Assembly (NCBI RefSeq): GCF_001704295.1
Contig: NZ_CP012334.1
Coordinates: 1,624,084 to 1,688,083, forward strand
DNA length: 64,000 nt
Reading direction: 5' to 3'
Source of the DNA: Bordetella sp. H567
GTDB lineage: Bacteria; Pseudomonadota; Gammaproteobacteria; Burkholderiales; Burkholderiaceae_B
In this document: in pieces, positions 33,571 to 42,514 of the stretch
Position numbering within the stretch: the stretch's first letter is position 1
How the letters are laid out: each line of letters opens with the position of its first letter
The notes under the pieces: model-generated
Databases searched by the model: none
What the model saw: the letters and a program-made list of their open reading frames with translations, nothing else
What the model was told of the DNA's origin: nothing
Made by a program: the position numbers and the translations under genes

Positions 33571-34728
33571 TTAGCATTTTCGCCGTAGCTCTGCGCAAAA
33601 TTCGATCAACTTGGTCGCCAGGTCCGGTTGCCCGGAAAGGCTCTCGTCCCAGGCACGGGCCGCGCCTTCCCAGGCCGCCCAGGCAGCGCCCGAAGTGGCG
33701 TTGCCCCATGCCGCCGCCAGCACGGCGGGCGGGGCGCCGGTATTCCAGGCGTGGAATAGCGCACGGGCCGGCGCCGGCGGCCGATAGCGGTCCAGCCAGG
33801 CATCCAGCTTGTCCAGGTGGACGCCGTCCGCCTGCGGATAAATCTGCCAGACCAGCGGGCGGCCCGCCCAGCCGGCGCGCACGACGGAATCTTCCCCACG
33901 CACGAAATTCAGGTCGGCACACCAGAGCAGGCGGTCGTAGTCGTCTTGCGGCAGGAAGGGGATGCGCACGATGCGCGGCCCCGTCACCTTTCCCGTCCCT
34001 GCCGCGCCCGCCACGGCTTCCAGCCGCGGCGCCACGCCCTCGGGCACCAGCAGCAGGGTACGGACGGGATCCCCGCGCATGGCGCCGATCAGCCCGTCCA
34101 GGGGGGCATCCGGATAGCAGAACAGGGTTACCAGCCGTGGGGACGGGCGCCCCGCATCGCCGTGTTCGGATGGCGCCAGGTCCACCGTGACGCCCAGTTC
34201 GCGCAGGAAGACCTGCCGTGCCTGCGGCGACCGCTGGAAGGCATCGCGCCGCGCGGCCAGGCCGGCCTCGCGCAGCAGCCCGCCCGTCGCCGGGGTGAAG
34301 CCCGGAAAGAAGAAGTACTTCATCAGGCCGTCGGGCTGCGGCGAAGGCAGCCCATGGTGCGATTCCACCCAGGCCTCGGCACTCAGGTATTCCAGGTTGA
34401 TCCAGATCGGCGGACGCCCGCGCATGGCGGCGCGGAACGCAGCGGGCGGGTCGCAGGCGAAGGCTTCGATGACCACGTCGCCCGGCGGTAGCGCCGGCGG
34501 CTGGGCGGACCACGCCACGATGGCAATCCCGCCGATGTCCTGCAGCGGCAGGCGCGGGTCGCAGCGCGGCTCCATGCGCGCGAATGCCGCGAGGTCGTCA
34601 ATCCACAGGCGGACACGCCATCCGCCGGCCTGGCGCAGGCCGCGCGCCAGGCGCCAGCAGACGCCGACATCGCCGTAGTTGTCGACCCGCCTGCAGAAGA
34701 TATCGGCATGCATTTCCGATATCGGCAT
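33571..34728 (-). CDS. earP: EF-P arginine-32 rhamnosyltransferase
   Basis: A 385-residue GT-B glycosyltransferase (formerly DUF2331) that moves rhamnose from dTDP-rhamnose to Arg32 of EF-P. The N-terminal FCRRVDNYGDVGVCWRLARG carries the two Asp of the active site. Further motifs are INLEYLSAEAWVES, KYFFFPGFTPATGG and the nucleotide-sugar block NFVRGEDSVVRAGWAG with WQIYPQ. The start is uncertain: ATG at 34728 or 34713; the latter gives the shorter N-terminus common in the family. The two candidate starts lie in a 13-bp direct repeat (34699-34711 and 34718-34730). It begins 11 bp after the DUF2863 stop and precedes efp. Confidence 0.95.
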   Translation of the reverse strand: MPISEMHADIFCRRVDNYGDVGVCWRLARGLRQAGGWRVRLWIDDLAAFARMEPRCDPRLPLQDIGGIAIVAWSAQPPALPPGDVVIEAFACDPPAAFRAAMRGRPPIWINLEYLSAEAWVESHHGLPSPQPDGLMKYFFFPGFTPATGGLLREAGLAARRDAFQRSPQARQVFLRELGVTVDLAPSEHGDAGRPSPRLVTLFCYPDAPLDGLIGAMRGDPVRTLLLVPEGVAPRLEAVAGAAGTGKVTGPRIVRIPFLPQDDYDRLLWCADLNFVRGEDSVVRAGWAGRPLVWQIYPQADGVHLDKLDAWLDRYRPPAPARALFHAWNTGAPPAVLAAAWGNATSGAAWAAWEGAARAWDESLSGQPDLATKLIEFCAELRRKC

Positions 34729-34739
34729 GCGTCGCGGCC

Positions 34740-35942
34740 CTAGTGGAAGCGGGCCGGCGCCGATTCGGCGTCTTCGGGCAGTTCGGCGTGCACCATTTCG
34801 CCCAGCGGATTGGGGAAGTACGGTGTACCGCAATCCTCGCAATAGTCGGCCGGCAGCACGCCCGGAATGCGGCGGACTTCGTTCACGCCCAGCTCCTTGA
34901 GCAAGGCGGCGATTTCCTCCACGGGATCGGGCTTGTCGTCCTCGCCTGCCGTTTCGTCCTCGCGGCCATACAGGGGCCAGACGCAGCCGTAGATGACGTC
35001 GTTGCTATTGCGGGCCGTGAACGAGACCCGGTATTCGTCGATGCGCCCTTCGCCGCACCCGGCAACGACCGCACGCAGGCGGGCCGGTTCCAGGTTCACC
35101 GCGCCTTCCAGCCAGGTCACGGCGGCGCGCAGTGCCAGCGGGCGCACGCGGCGGTCCGCTTCGCGGTTGCTGACATAGTAGGCATCGGGCAGCAGGCATT
35201 CGAAGCTGCAGCCGGGCAGCAGCGTGGCCAGCGTGGGCTGCGCCTGTTCCACCCATTGCGCCAGGCAGGCTTCGCGCGTGGCGACGGCATCGCCGGGGCT
35301 TTCCTGCCAGCGGAAGATGGCCGCGCCGCGCGGCACGGCCACGGCCCCGACGAGATAGCGCGTATCGGCCAGCATATTGGCCGTTTCGGCTTCTTCGCCG
35401 ATGGCTGGCTTCATCGTTTCCGCGCCCAGCGCCTGCGACCCCAGCCGCTGCAGCCAATGCCAGGTTTCGGAGAACGTGCGCGGCATCTGGTCGATACTGA
35501 CCAGGTAGGGCATGAGCGACAGGCGTACCTCTTGCGCCAGCACATGGCCGTGCAACTGCGCCGTCAGCGCCTGCAAGGCGGCGGGCGTAACAGGACCGGT
35601 GGGGATGGTGTAGCGCGTCCAGGCCACCATGGGGGCAACGATCAGCAGGACGTCGTAGCCGACGCCGTTCTTTTCGATGACGGTCGACTCGGTGAAGGTC
35701 TCGGCCTGCTCGATCAGGACCTCGTAGGCGCCGGGATTCGTCTGGGAGAGGTGATCTAGCGCGGATTCCAGCGGCGCGTCGTTGCCGGCGCGCAGCAGCT
35801 TCGAGATGGAAGCGCGCAGTTGCTCTTCCCAGAACACGTCTTCCACGCGGCTGCCTGAACTGTTCAGGGCGAGCGCGAGAGTGGCCAGGCGCGAGGCGTC
35901 GCGAGTCAGACGCGAGGAGGGTTGGCTGCGGGAGCGAGGCAT
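34740..35942 (-). CDS. DUF2863 family protein
   Basis: A 400-residue betaproteobacterial protein of unknown function. The N-terminus is basic and Ser-rich (MPRSRSQPSSRLTRD), the middle has LLIVAPMVAWTRYTIP and SLMPYLVSIDQMPRTFSETW, and the C-terminal end has YCEDCGTPYFPNPLGEMVH, a CxxC pair that may bind metal. The start at 35942 fits. It lies 11 bp before earP in the same direction, so it probably shares the transcript, but a link with EF-P modification is only inference. Confidence 0.85.
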   Translation of the reverse strand: MPRSRSQPSSRLTRDASRLATLALALNSSGSRVEDVFWEEQLRASISKLLRAGNDAPLESALDHLSQTNPGAYEVLIEQAETFTESTVIEKNGVGYDVLLIVAPMVAWTRYTIPTGPVTPAALQALTAQLHGHVLAQEVRLSLMPYLVSIDQMPRTFSETWHWLQRLGSQALGAETMKPAIGEEAETANMLADTRYLVGAVAVPRGAAIFRWQESPGDAVATREACLAQWVEQAQPTLATLLPGCSFECLLPDAYYVSNREADRRVRPLALRAAVTWLEGAVNLEPARLRAVVAGCGEGRIDEYRVSFTARNSNDVIYGCVWPLYGREDETAGEDDKPDPVEEIAALLKELGVNEVRRIPGVLPADYCEDCGTPYFPNPLGEMVHAELPEDAESAPARFH

Positions 35943-36067
35943 GGCGATGAATGACGGAGCCTGGGGAGGAGAACCATATAGTGTACTGCTACGGCAAGGC
36001 CGGGGCCGGCTCGCCGCCGGGCGGCATCGCGGCGCTACCATAAGCCACCCTTTTGCAGGAGCCGCCG

Positions 36068-36837
36068 ATGCGTTGGCCCGTCTTATTTGTTTCCCATGGT
36101 TCGCCCATGCTGGCGCTCGAACCCGGCCAGGCCGGCGCGGCGCTGGCCGGTTGGTCGCGCGGGCGCGAGCGTCCCTCCGCCATCCTGGCGGTCTCTCCCC
36201 ATTGGCACCGGCATGGCCTGGCCGTTTCCACCCGCGCGCACCAGCAGGCCTGGCACGACTTTGGCGGCTTTCCCCCGAGTTGTACGCGCTGGGCTATGCG
36301 CCCGCCGGATCGCCGGCCCTGGCGGCCCGCGTCGCGGCGCTGTTGGGCGAGCAGGGCGCCGCCGTCGAGGAGGATGCGGCGCGGCCCCTGGATCATGGCG
36401 TTTGGGTCCCGCTGCGTTACCTGTACCCCGATGCCGATATCCCGGTCGTTGCGCTTTCGCTGGATGCCGGGCGCGATGCCCGCGGCCAGTACCTGCTGGG
36501 CCAGGCGCTCAAGCCACTGCGCGACGAAGGCGTATTGATACTCGCGACGGGCTCGTTGACGCACAACCTGCGCCACGTGCAGCGGCGCCACGACGCGGCC
36601 GCGCTGCCGTATGTGCCCCCGTTCCAGCAGTGGTTTGCCGACCGCCTGGCGGCCGCCGACACGGCCGCCTTGCTGGATTGGCGGGCGCGGGCCCCCGGCG
36701 CGCGCGAGGCGCACCCGCACGAAGACCACCTGCTGCCCCTCTTCGTGGGGTGGGGGGCGGGCGAAGGCGCCGCGATCCGGCTCGTGGACGAGGTAGCCTA
36801 CGGCGCCCTGGCGATGGACGCTTATCAGTTCGACTGA
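36068..36837 (+). pseudogene. DODA-type extradiol dioxygenase (YgiD-like), frameshifted
   Basis: The product would be a 4,5-DOPA-dioxygenase/LigB-like protein of about 256 residues. The first 70 residues are read from 36068 (LFVSHGSPMLALEPGQ, VSPHWHRHG, HDFGGFPP), with metal-binding His residues present. The rest is in the +1 frame from about 36277 (ELYALGYAPAGSPALA, DHGVWVPLRYLYPDADIPV, LATGSLTHNL, HEDHLLPLFVGWG). The shift falls in ttt-ccccc-gag at 36271-36279: one more C would give FPPELYALGY, the family sequence. So one base has been lost in a C run, or the assembly is wrong there. All else is intact, so the event is recent, reversible or artefactual. Confidence 0.85.
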
Positions 36838-37049
36838 AGCGTGGGGCGCCGATCGGCGCCTGTGGCGGGTAGTCGTCGTACATCCCTTCCGCCCGGCCGC
36901 GAAATCGGCAGGGTCGTGGGCGCCCGCCACGCGCCGTGACGGATCGTCCCCTAATGATCGGATTGACGCGGCGCCGAATTCTCCGGCAGAATCGCCTTGC
37001 AGTCATATGATGTCCTATAACAACACGCCCTATTCGAGGAGATAACCCC

Positions 37050-38027
37050 ATGCCTCTGTCCCGCCGATCCTTCCTGACCGCCGCCGGCGCGGCCGCGCTG
37101 TACGGCGCGGTACCCGCGGCGCGGGCGCAGCAGACCTGGCCCGAACGCAACGTCCGCCTGCTGGTGCCCTATCCCGCCGGCGGGTCTTCCGACATCATCG
37201 CCCGCGCGATCAGCCAGCCCTTGTCCGAGACCCTCAAGCAGACGGTGATCGTGGACAACCGGCCCGGCGCCAACGGCAACCTGGGCGCGGCCATCGTGGC
37301 GCAGTCCGGCGAGGACCGGCATACCCTGCTGCTGTGCGACGTGGGTGCGTTGATGATCAGCCCCTCGGTCTATACCAAGCTCAATTTCGACCCCAACAAG
37401 GACCTGCGCGGCGTCAGCATGCTGGCTTATTCGCCGCATATCCTGGCCGTGCATCCTTCCGTGCCGGTCAATACGCTGCCCGAACTGGTGGCGCTCTCCA
37501 AGCGCGAACGCATGAACTTTGCCGTCACGGCCATGGGCAGCGCGCCTCATGTAGCGGGCGTGGCGGTGGAGCAGGCCACGCAGGCGCAATGGCAGTACGT
37601 GCCCTACAAGGGCGGATCGCAGGCAATCACCGACACCATCGGCGGCCAGACGCAGATCATCATGAACGGCATGCTGGCCACGCTGCCGCACATCCAGAGC
37701 GGCAAGCTCAAGGCCATCGCCGTGTCCAGCCGCAATCGCATGCCTCAGTTACCGAACATTCCGACCATCGCCGAGCAGGGCGTGGCGGGATTCGAATCCG
37801 GCACCTGGCAGGGGGTGGTCGCGCCCGCGTCGATGCCGCCGGAAGTGGCGGCCAGGCTCAGCAAGGATCTGGCGAGCATCATGAATGCGCCGGCATTGAA
37901 GGCCAAGCTGGCGGAACAGGGCGCCGACGTCGTGGTCATGACGCCCGCCGAGATGGACAAGTGGCTGGCGGCCGAACGCCAGCGCTGGGCCGCGGTGGTG
38001 CAAAAGGCCGATATCCGGCTGGACTGA
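37050..38027 (+). CDS. Bug/TctC-family tripartite tricarboxylate transporter binding protein
   Basis: A 325-residue periplasmic binding protein of the Bug family. MPLSRRSFLTAAGAAALYG is a twin-arginine signal, cleaved near ARAQQ. The mature protein has TWPERNVRLLVPYPAGGSSD, IVDNRPGANGNLGAA and YKGGSQAITDTIGGQTQ, all family hallmarks. No permease genes are adjacent. A GAGGAG ribosome site lies 12 bases before the ATG. It stands alone and converges on acnA, with a bidirectional terminator between. The ligand is unknown. Confidence 0.92.
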   Translation: MPLSRRSFLTAAGAAALYGAVPAARAQQTWPERNVRLLVPYPAGGSSDIIARAISQPLSETLKQTVIVDNRPGANGNLGAAIVAQSGEDRHTLLLCDVGALMISPSVYTKLNFDPNKDLRGVSMLAYSPHILAVHPSVPVNTLPELVALSKRERMNFAVTAMGSAPHVAGVAVEQATQAQWQYVPYKGGSQAITDTIGGQTQIIMNGMLATLPHIQSGKLKAIAVSSRNRMPQLPNIPTIAEQGVAGFESGTWQGVVAPASMPPEVAARLSKDLASIMNAPALKAKLAEQGADVVVMTPAEMDKWLAAERQRWAAVVQKADIRLD

Positions 38028-38045
38028 CCGCGCCGGCCGCAAGGC

Positions 38046-38087
38046 AAAAAAAGGACCAGGCCCGCAAAGGCCTGGTCCCTTTTTTTG
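38046..38087. terminator. Bidirectional terminator between the Bug gene and acnA
   Basis: ggaccaggcc, loop cgcaaa, ggcctggtcc (38053-38078): a perfect 10-bp stem, preceded by seven A and followed by seven T, so it works for both convergent genes. Confidence 0.92.
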
Positions 38088-38127
38088 CATGCCTCCGCCC
38101 CGCTGGCGGGCGGCATGCGAACCGCGT

Positions 38128-40833
38128 TCAGGCGGCCAGCAACTGGCGCAGCACGAAGGGCAGGATGCCGCCGTGCTGGTAGTAGTCGACCTCGATCGGG
38201 GTATCGATGCGCAGCAGGACCTGCACCTGCTGCGACGAGCCGTCCTTGCGGTGGATCGTCAGCGTCACGTCCTGCTGCGGCTTGATGCCTTTTTCCAGGC
38301 CCGACACGTCGAAGGTTTCCTCGCCCGTGATGTTCAGCGACTGCGTGCTGTCGTCGCCCTTGAACTGCAGGGGCAGCACACCCATGCCGACCAGGTTGCT
38401 GCGGTGGATCCGTTCGAAGCTGCGCGCCACGACGGCCTTCACGCCCAGCAGCTGGGTGCCCTTGGCCGCCCAATCGCGCGACGAACCCGTGCCGTATTCC
38501 TCGCCGCCGAAGACCACCGTGGGTACGCCGGCCTCGATGTACTTCATGGCCGCGTCGTAGATGGGCATCTGTTCGCCGGAGGGTTGGTACAGGGTTTCGC
38601 CGCCTTCGAAGCGGCTGCCGTCCGCGCGCGGCGGGATCATCAGGTTCTTGATCCGCACGTTGGCGAAGGTGCCCCGCATCATGATCTCATGATTGCCGCG
38701 GCGCGAGCCGTAGCTGTTGAAATCCGCCTTCATGACGCCGTGTTCCTTCAGCCACTTGCCGGCCGGGGAGCTTTCTTTGATCGAACCGGCGGGCGAGATG
38801 TGGTCGGTGGTGACCGAATCGCCGAAGATGCCCAGGGCGCGCGCGCCCTTGACCGTTGGCATGCGCGCGGGCTCCATCCCGAAATCCTTGAAGAAAGGCG
38901 GTTCGGCGATGTAGGTGGACGTCGGCCAGTTGTAGACCTCGCCGGTCACGCCCTTGATGTTTTCCCACAGCTTGCCGGGGTTGGTGCGGACGTCGCTGTA
39001 GTTTTCGCGGAAGGCGGTCGGGTCCAGCGCGAACTTCAGCAGGTTTTGCACTTCCTCGGTGGAGGGCCAGATGTCGCCCAGCCAGACGTCGCCATTCTTG
39101 CCTTTGGCCACCGGTTCCGTCATCAGGTCGCGCAGCATCGTGCCGGCCAGCGCGTAGGCCACGACCAGCGGCGGCGATGCCAGGAAGTTGGCCTTGATGT
39201 TGGGGTGGATGCGGGCTTCGAAGTTGCGGTTGCCCGACAGGACGGCCGCGCACACCAGGTCATTGGTATTGATGGCTTCGTTCAGGTCGGCCGCCAGGTC
39301 GCCGGCGTTGCCGATGCAGGTGGTGCAGCCGTAGGCCGCGACGTCGAAACCCAGTTTTTCGAGGTAGGGCAGCAGGCCGGTCTTGGTGAGGTATTCCGTG
39401 ACTACCCGGGATCCCGGCGCCAGGGACGTCTTGATGTGCGGCGGCACCTTCAGGCCCGCTTCCACCGCCTTCTTGGCCAGCAGGCCGGCCGCCAGCATGA
39501 CGCTGGGGTTGGAGGTATTGGTGCACGACGTGATGGCGGCAATCAGGATGTCGCCGTTCTTGACCTTGGTGCCGGCGCTGGTGGTGTATACCTGGGCCAG
39601 CTTTTCGGCCGGCTGGTTGAAGCCGTTTTCAGCGACCGGCTTGGAGAACAGCGAGGTGAAGGTGTTCTTCACGTTGCCGATCTCGATGCGATCCTGCGGG
39701 CGCTTGGGGCCGGCAAGCGAAGGCGTCACGGTACCCAGGTCCAGCGTCAGCAGCTTGCTGTAGGTGATGTCCTTGGCCTTGGGCACGCCGAACATCTTCT
39801 GGGCCTTGAAGTACGCCTCGAACGCGGCGATTTCCTCTTCGGTGCGGCCGGTGCCCTTGAAGTAGTCGATGGTGCGGTCGTCGACCGGGAAGAATCCCAT
39901 GGTCGCGCCGTATTCGGGGGCCATGTTGCCGATGGTGGCGCGGTCGGTGACGGACAGGCTGGCCGTGCCTTCGCCGCAGAACTCCACGAATTTGCCGACA
40001 ACTTTTTCGCGGCGCAGCATTTCCGTGATGGTCAGCACCAGGTCGGTGGCGGTGACGCCGCCGCGCAGCTGGCCTTTCAACTCCACGCCGACGACGTCCG
40101 GCGTCAGGAAGTACACGGGCTGGCCCAGCATGCCCGCCTCGGCCTCGATGCCGCCCACGCCCCAGCCCACCACGCCGATCCCGTTGATCATGGTCGTGTG
40201 GCTGTCCGTGCCGACCAGCGAGTCCGGGTAATAGACGTTGTTGGCCTTGTCGAAGTGCACGCCGCGGGCCAGGTATTCCAGGTTGACCTGGTGCACGATG
40301 CCGAAGCCGGGCGGCACGACGCGGAAGGTATCGAAGGCCTCCATGCCCCATTTCATGAACTGGTAGCGCTCCTGGTTGCGCTTGAATTCCAGCTTCATGT
40401 TCAGGTCCAGGGCCTGCTTGGTCCCGAAGTAGTCGATCATGACGGAGTGGTCCACCACCAGGTCCACGGGCACCAGCGGCTCGATGCGCTTGGGATCCGC
40501 GCCCATCGCCTGGGCCACCGAGCGCATGGCGCCGATATCGGCCAGCAGGGGCACACCCGTGAAGTCCTGCAGGACCACGCGGGCCACCACGAAGGGGATT
40601 TCCTCTTCGCGCTTGGCGTTGGGCTGCCAGTTCGCCAGCTGCTTGACGTGCTCTTCGGTCACCTTCTGGCCGTCGCAATTGCGCAGCACGGACTCCAGCA
40701 CGATGCGCATTGACAGCGGCAGTCGTTGAACGTCCACGCCCAGCGCCTTGCCCAGCGCCGGCAACGAGTAGTACTGACAGGTCTTGTTGCCGATCTTGAA
40801 TGTCTTAAGTGTGTCGAACACGTTGTGCGGCAT
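38128..40833 (-). CDS. acnA: Aconitate hydratase A
   Basis: A 901-residue cytosolic 4Fe-4S enzyme that interconverts citrate and isocitrate in the TCA cycle. The cluster Cys residues are in [10 protein letters not shown] and YGCTTCIGN. Further AcnA/IRP1 features are [34 protein letters not shown] and a C-terminal swivel domain with [15 protein letters not shown]. Length matches E. coli AcnA (891). The start at 40833 is chosen because the sequence begins [12 protein letters not shown] as in family members. A 14-bp palindrome lies about 110 bp upstream. The gene is followed by a bidirectional terminator. Confidence 0.97.
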   Translation of the reverse strand: MPHNVFDTLKTFKIGNKTCQYYSLPALGKALGVDVQRLPLSMRIVLESVLRNCDGQKVTEEHVKQLANWQPNAKREEEIPFVVARVVLQDFTGVPLLADIGAMRSVAQAMGADPKRIEPLVPVDLVVDHSVMIDYFGTKQALDLNMKLEFKRNQERYQFMKWGMEAFDTFRVVPPGFGIVHQVNLEYLARGVHFDKANNVYYPDSLVGTDSHTTMINGIGVVGWGVGGIEAEAGMLGQPVYFLTPDVVGVELKGQLRGGVTATDLVLTITEMLRREKVVGKFVEFCGEGTASLSVTDRATIGNMAPEYGATMGFFPVDDRTIDYFKGTGRTEEEIAAFEAYFKAQKMFGVPKAKDITYSKLLTLDLGTVTPSLAGPKRPQDRIEIGNVKNTFTSLFSKPVAENGFNQPAEKLAQVYTTSAGTKVKNGDILIAAITSCTNTSNPSVMLAAGLLAKKAVEAGLKVPPHIKTSLAPGSRVVTEYLTKTGLLPYLEKLGFDVAAYGCTTCIGNAGDLAADLNEAINTNDLVCAAVLSGNRNFEARIHPNIKANFLASPPLVVAYALAGTMLRDLMTEPVAKGKNGDVWLGDIWPSTEEVQNLLKFALDPTAFRENYSDVRTNPGKLWENIKGVTGEVYNWPTSTYIAEPPFFKDFGMEPARMPTVKGARALGIFGDSVTTDHISPAGSIKESSPAGKWLKEHGVMKADFNSYGSRRGNHEIMMRGTFANVRIKNLMIPPRADGSRFEGGETLYQPSGEQMPIYDAAMKYIEAGVPTVVFGGEEYGTGSSRDWAAKGTQLLGVKAVVARSFERIHRSNLVGMGVLPLQFKGDDSTQSLNITGEETFDVSGLEKGIKPQQDVTLTIHRKDGSSQQVQVLLRIDTPIEVDYYQHGGILPFVLRQLLAA

Positions 40834-40941
40834 GATGAACTCCAAGGTAGTGGACCGCGAAAAAGCAGCCATTTTCATGCGTTTCCCTGCGCTTGTCATG
40901 TACTGCGGCAGGGTGGATTGAATCGATGTTTTATATCTTAT

Positions 40942-40955
40942 GTCTTATATAAGAC
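40942..40955. promoter_or_regulatory. 14-bp palindrome upstream of acnA
   Basis: gtcttatataagac is a perfect 14-bp palindrome in a locally AT-rich stretch (ttttatatcttatgtcttat), about 110 bp before the acnA start. Part of it is repeated directly (tcttatg before it). This looks like an operator for a dimeric regulator, for example of the GntR family, on the acnA promoter; the regulator is not identified. Confidence 0.6.
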
Positions 40956-41087
40956 CTTGCCAACCTGAAAAAGTTTCGGCCGTTTCCCCGTCGGGGCGTG
41001 CCGCATGCTCTTCCAGACAGGCGTATAGCATAGCCAAAACACATGGCAGAACGTACAACATGTTGCGTGGCATCCGGCGAGCGCGTT

Positions 41088-41402
41088 TCAAGTCCTGCCG
41101 TCGCGCCACAGACTGACCAGGGGTTCCGGGGCGGCCGCCTCCGGGACGCTGAAGCGCAACGGTTCCACTTCGCCGTCCTGCAGGATCTCGATGGTGAAGT
41201 AGCGCTGGTCGCCGCTGCCGCACTCCTCGGCTGCCATGGCCGCGGCCTGGGTGATGGCCGCGCACAGGCGCCCGCGTTCGTCCTGGGGGAAATGCCGCAG
41301 CGAAATCGTGCGCGGCCGTGCCAGCGCCGGCACGCCGGCCACGCCGCCCTGGCGCTTGACCAGCACCGCGACCACCGTCTCCCAGGGAGGAAGGGTTGTC
41401 AT
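41088..41402 (-). CDS. Emfourin-type M4 protease inhibitor
   Basis: A 104-residue protein starting MTTLPPWETVVAVLVKRQGG. The pattern of ARPRTISLRHFPQDERGRL, a helix rich in Ala, RYFTIEILQDGE and a final LRFSVPEAAAPEPL fits the protealysin-associated family (emfourin), small cytoplasmic inhibitors of M4 proteases. The start codon overlaps the stop of the M4 protease gene (ATGA), the arrangement known for protealysin and emfourin in Serratia. Identification rests on size, sequence pattern and this coupling. The inhibitor would keep the protease silent inside the cell. Confidence 0.75.
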   Translation of the reverse strand: MTTLPPWETVVAVLVKRQGGVAGVPALARPRTISLRHFPQDERGRLCAAITQAAAMAAEECGSGDQRYFTIEILQDGEVEPLRFSVPEAAAPEPLVSLWRDGRT

Positions 41403-42439
41403 GGCAATACTCCCACGTCGCGCCATGCCCGCCGGACCGCATCCCGCGCGCCGGCGCCGCCGGCGTGTTCGAGCGTAAGCGAGGCGAAGGCGGCAAAATC
41501 GGCATCGCGGGCCAGGGCGCCGTCGCACAGGGTGTCGTACCAGATGCGGCCGGCCGCTTCCCAGGCATGGCCGCCCAGCGCGCTGGCAACGAGATAGAAG
41601 GCCCGGTTCGGTATGCCGGAATTCAGGTGGACGCCGCCATTGTCGTCTTCGGTCTGGACGAAATCGCGCATGTGCGCGGGCTGCGGGTCGCGGCCCAGCA
41701 AGGGGTCATCATAGGCGGTACCCGGCGCCCGCATGGAACGCAATCCCCGCGCGCGGACGGCATCGGTGAACAGGCCCACCCCGATCAGCCAGTCCGCCTG
41801 GTCGGCGGTCTGGCCCAGCCGATACTGCTTGACGAGTGCGCCGAATACATCGGATATGGATTCATTCAGCGCGCCTGCCTGCCCGCGGTACACCAGGGCC
41901 GCCTCGTAGTCGATCACGCCATGCGCGAGCTCGTGCCCGACGATATCCATGGCGATGGTGAAGCGGTTGAAGACTTCCCCGTCGCCATCGCCGAATACCA
42001 TCTGCGTGCCGTTCCAGAACGCATTGTCGTAGTGCCGGCCGTAATGGACCGTGCCGATCAGTGCCATGCCCTTGCCGTCGAGAGAGTCCCGTCCGTACAC
42101 CTCGGCGAACAGAGCGCGCGTGGCGCCCAGGTAATCGTAGGCTTCGTCCGCGGCAGGGTCTTCCGTGGCGGGGTCGCCTTCGCGGCGGACCAGTTCGCCC
42201 GGCAGGGCGGTGCCGCCGCCGGCCGTGTGGATACGGCGTCCGGCGCCGTCGGCGGCTTCCGGCCGGGCCGCGAAGGCGCGTGCCTGCGCGGCGCCGCGCA
42301 GCGTGCCATCGTCCCCAATCAGGCTCAGGGTGGTGGCCGCGCAGGTGCGTACATGAGGGCTGCCCTGGTCGGCAAGCCGGTCCAGCAGATAGGGGGGCAC
42401 GATGGCGTGCCGGGACAGGCAGGGGCGGTGCGGGCGCAT
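41399..42439 (-). CDS. Protealysin-like M4 (thermolysin family) metalloprotease
   Basis: A 346-residue zinc protease. The propeptide is short (about 40 residues) with the IVPPYLLDRLA motif typical of protealysin-like precursors. The catalytic domain has H169-E-L-A-H173 (GHELAHGV), the third ligand Glu193 in GALNESISDVFG, and His271 in GGVHLNSGIPNRAF. There is no signal peptide, so the enzyme probably stays in the cytoplasm or leaves by a non-classical route. The start at 42439 was chosen to fit the propeptide. It is co-transcribed with the emfourin-like inhibitor. Related enzymes cut actin or other host targets, or act in competition between bacteria. Confidence 0.92.
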   Translation of the reverse strand: MRPHRPCLSRHAIVPPYLLDRLADQGSPHVRTCAATTLSLIGDDGTLRGAAQARAFAARPEAADGAGRRIHTAGGGTALPGELVRREGDPATEDPAADEAYDYLGATRALFAEVYGRDSLDGKGMALIGTVHYGRHYDNAFWNGTQMVFGDGDGEVFNRFTIAMDIVGHELAHGVIDYEAALVYRGQAGALNESISDVFGALVKQYRLGQTADQADWLIGVGLFTDAVRARGLRSMRAPGTAYDDPLLGRDPQPAHMRDFVQTEDDNGGVHLNSGIPNRAFYLVASALGGHAWEAAGRIWYDTLCDGALARDADFAAFASLTLEHAGGAGARDAVRRAWRDVGVLP

Positions 42440-42514
42440 GGCGGGTTCCTGGCGAACCGCTCCAGCATAATGCGCCCGCGCCACCGCGGCGAGCCTGGTT
42501 GCCTGCTGTTTCGG

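Noticed and set aside
38089-40713. 874-residue open frame on the plus strand opposite acnA.
   Set aside because: Composition is rich in His, Gln, Val and Gly without domain motifs; it is an antisense shadow of the conserved acnA codons.
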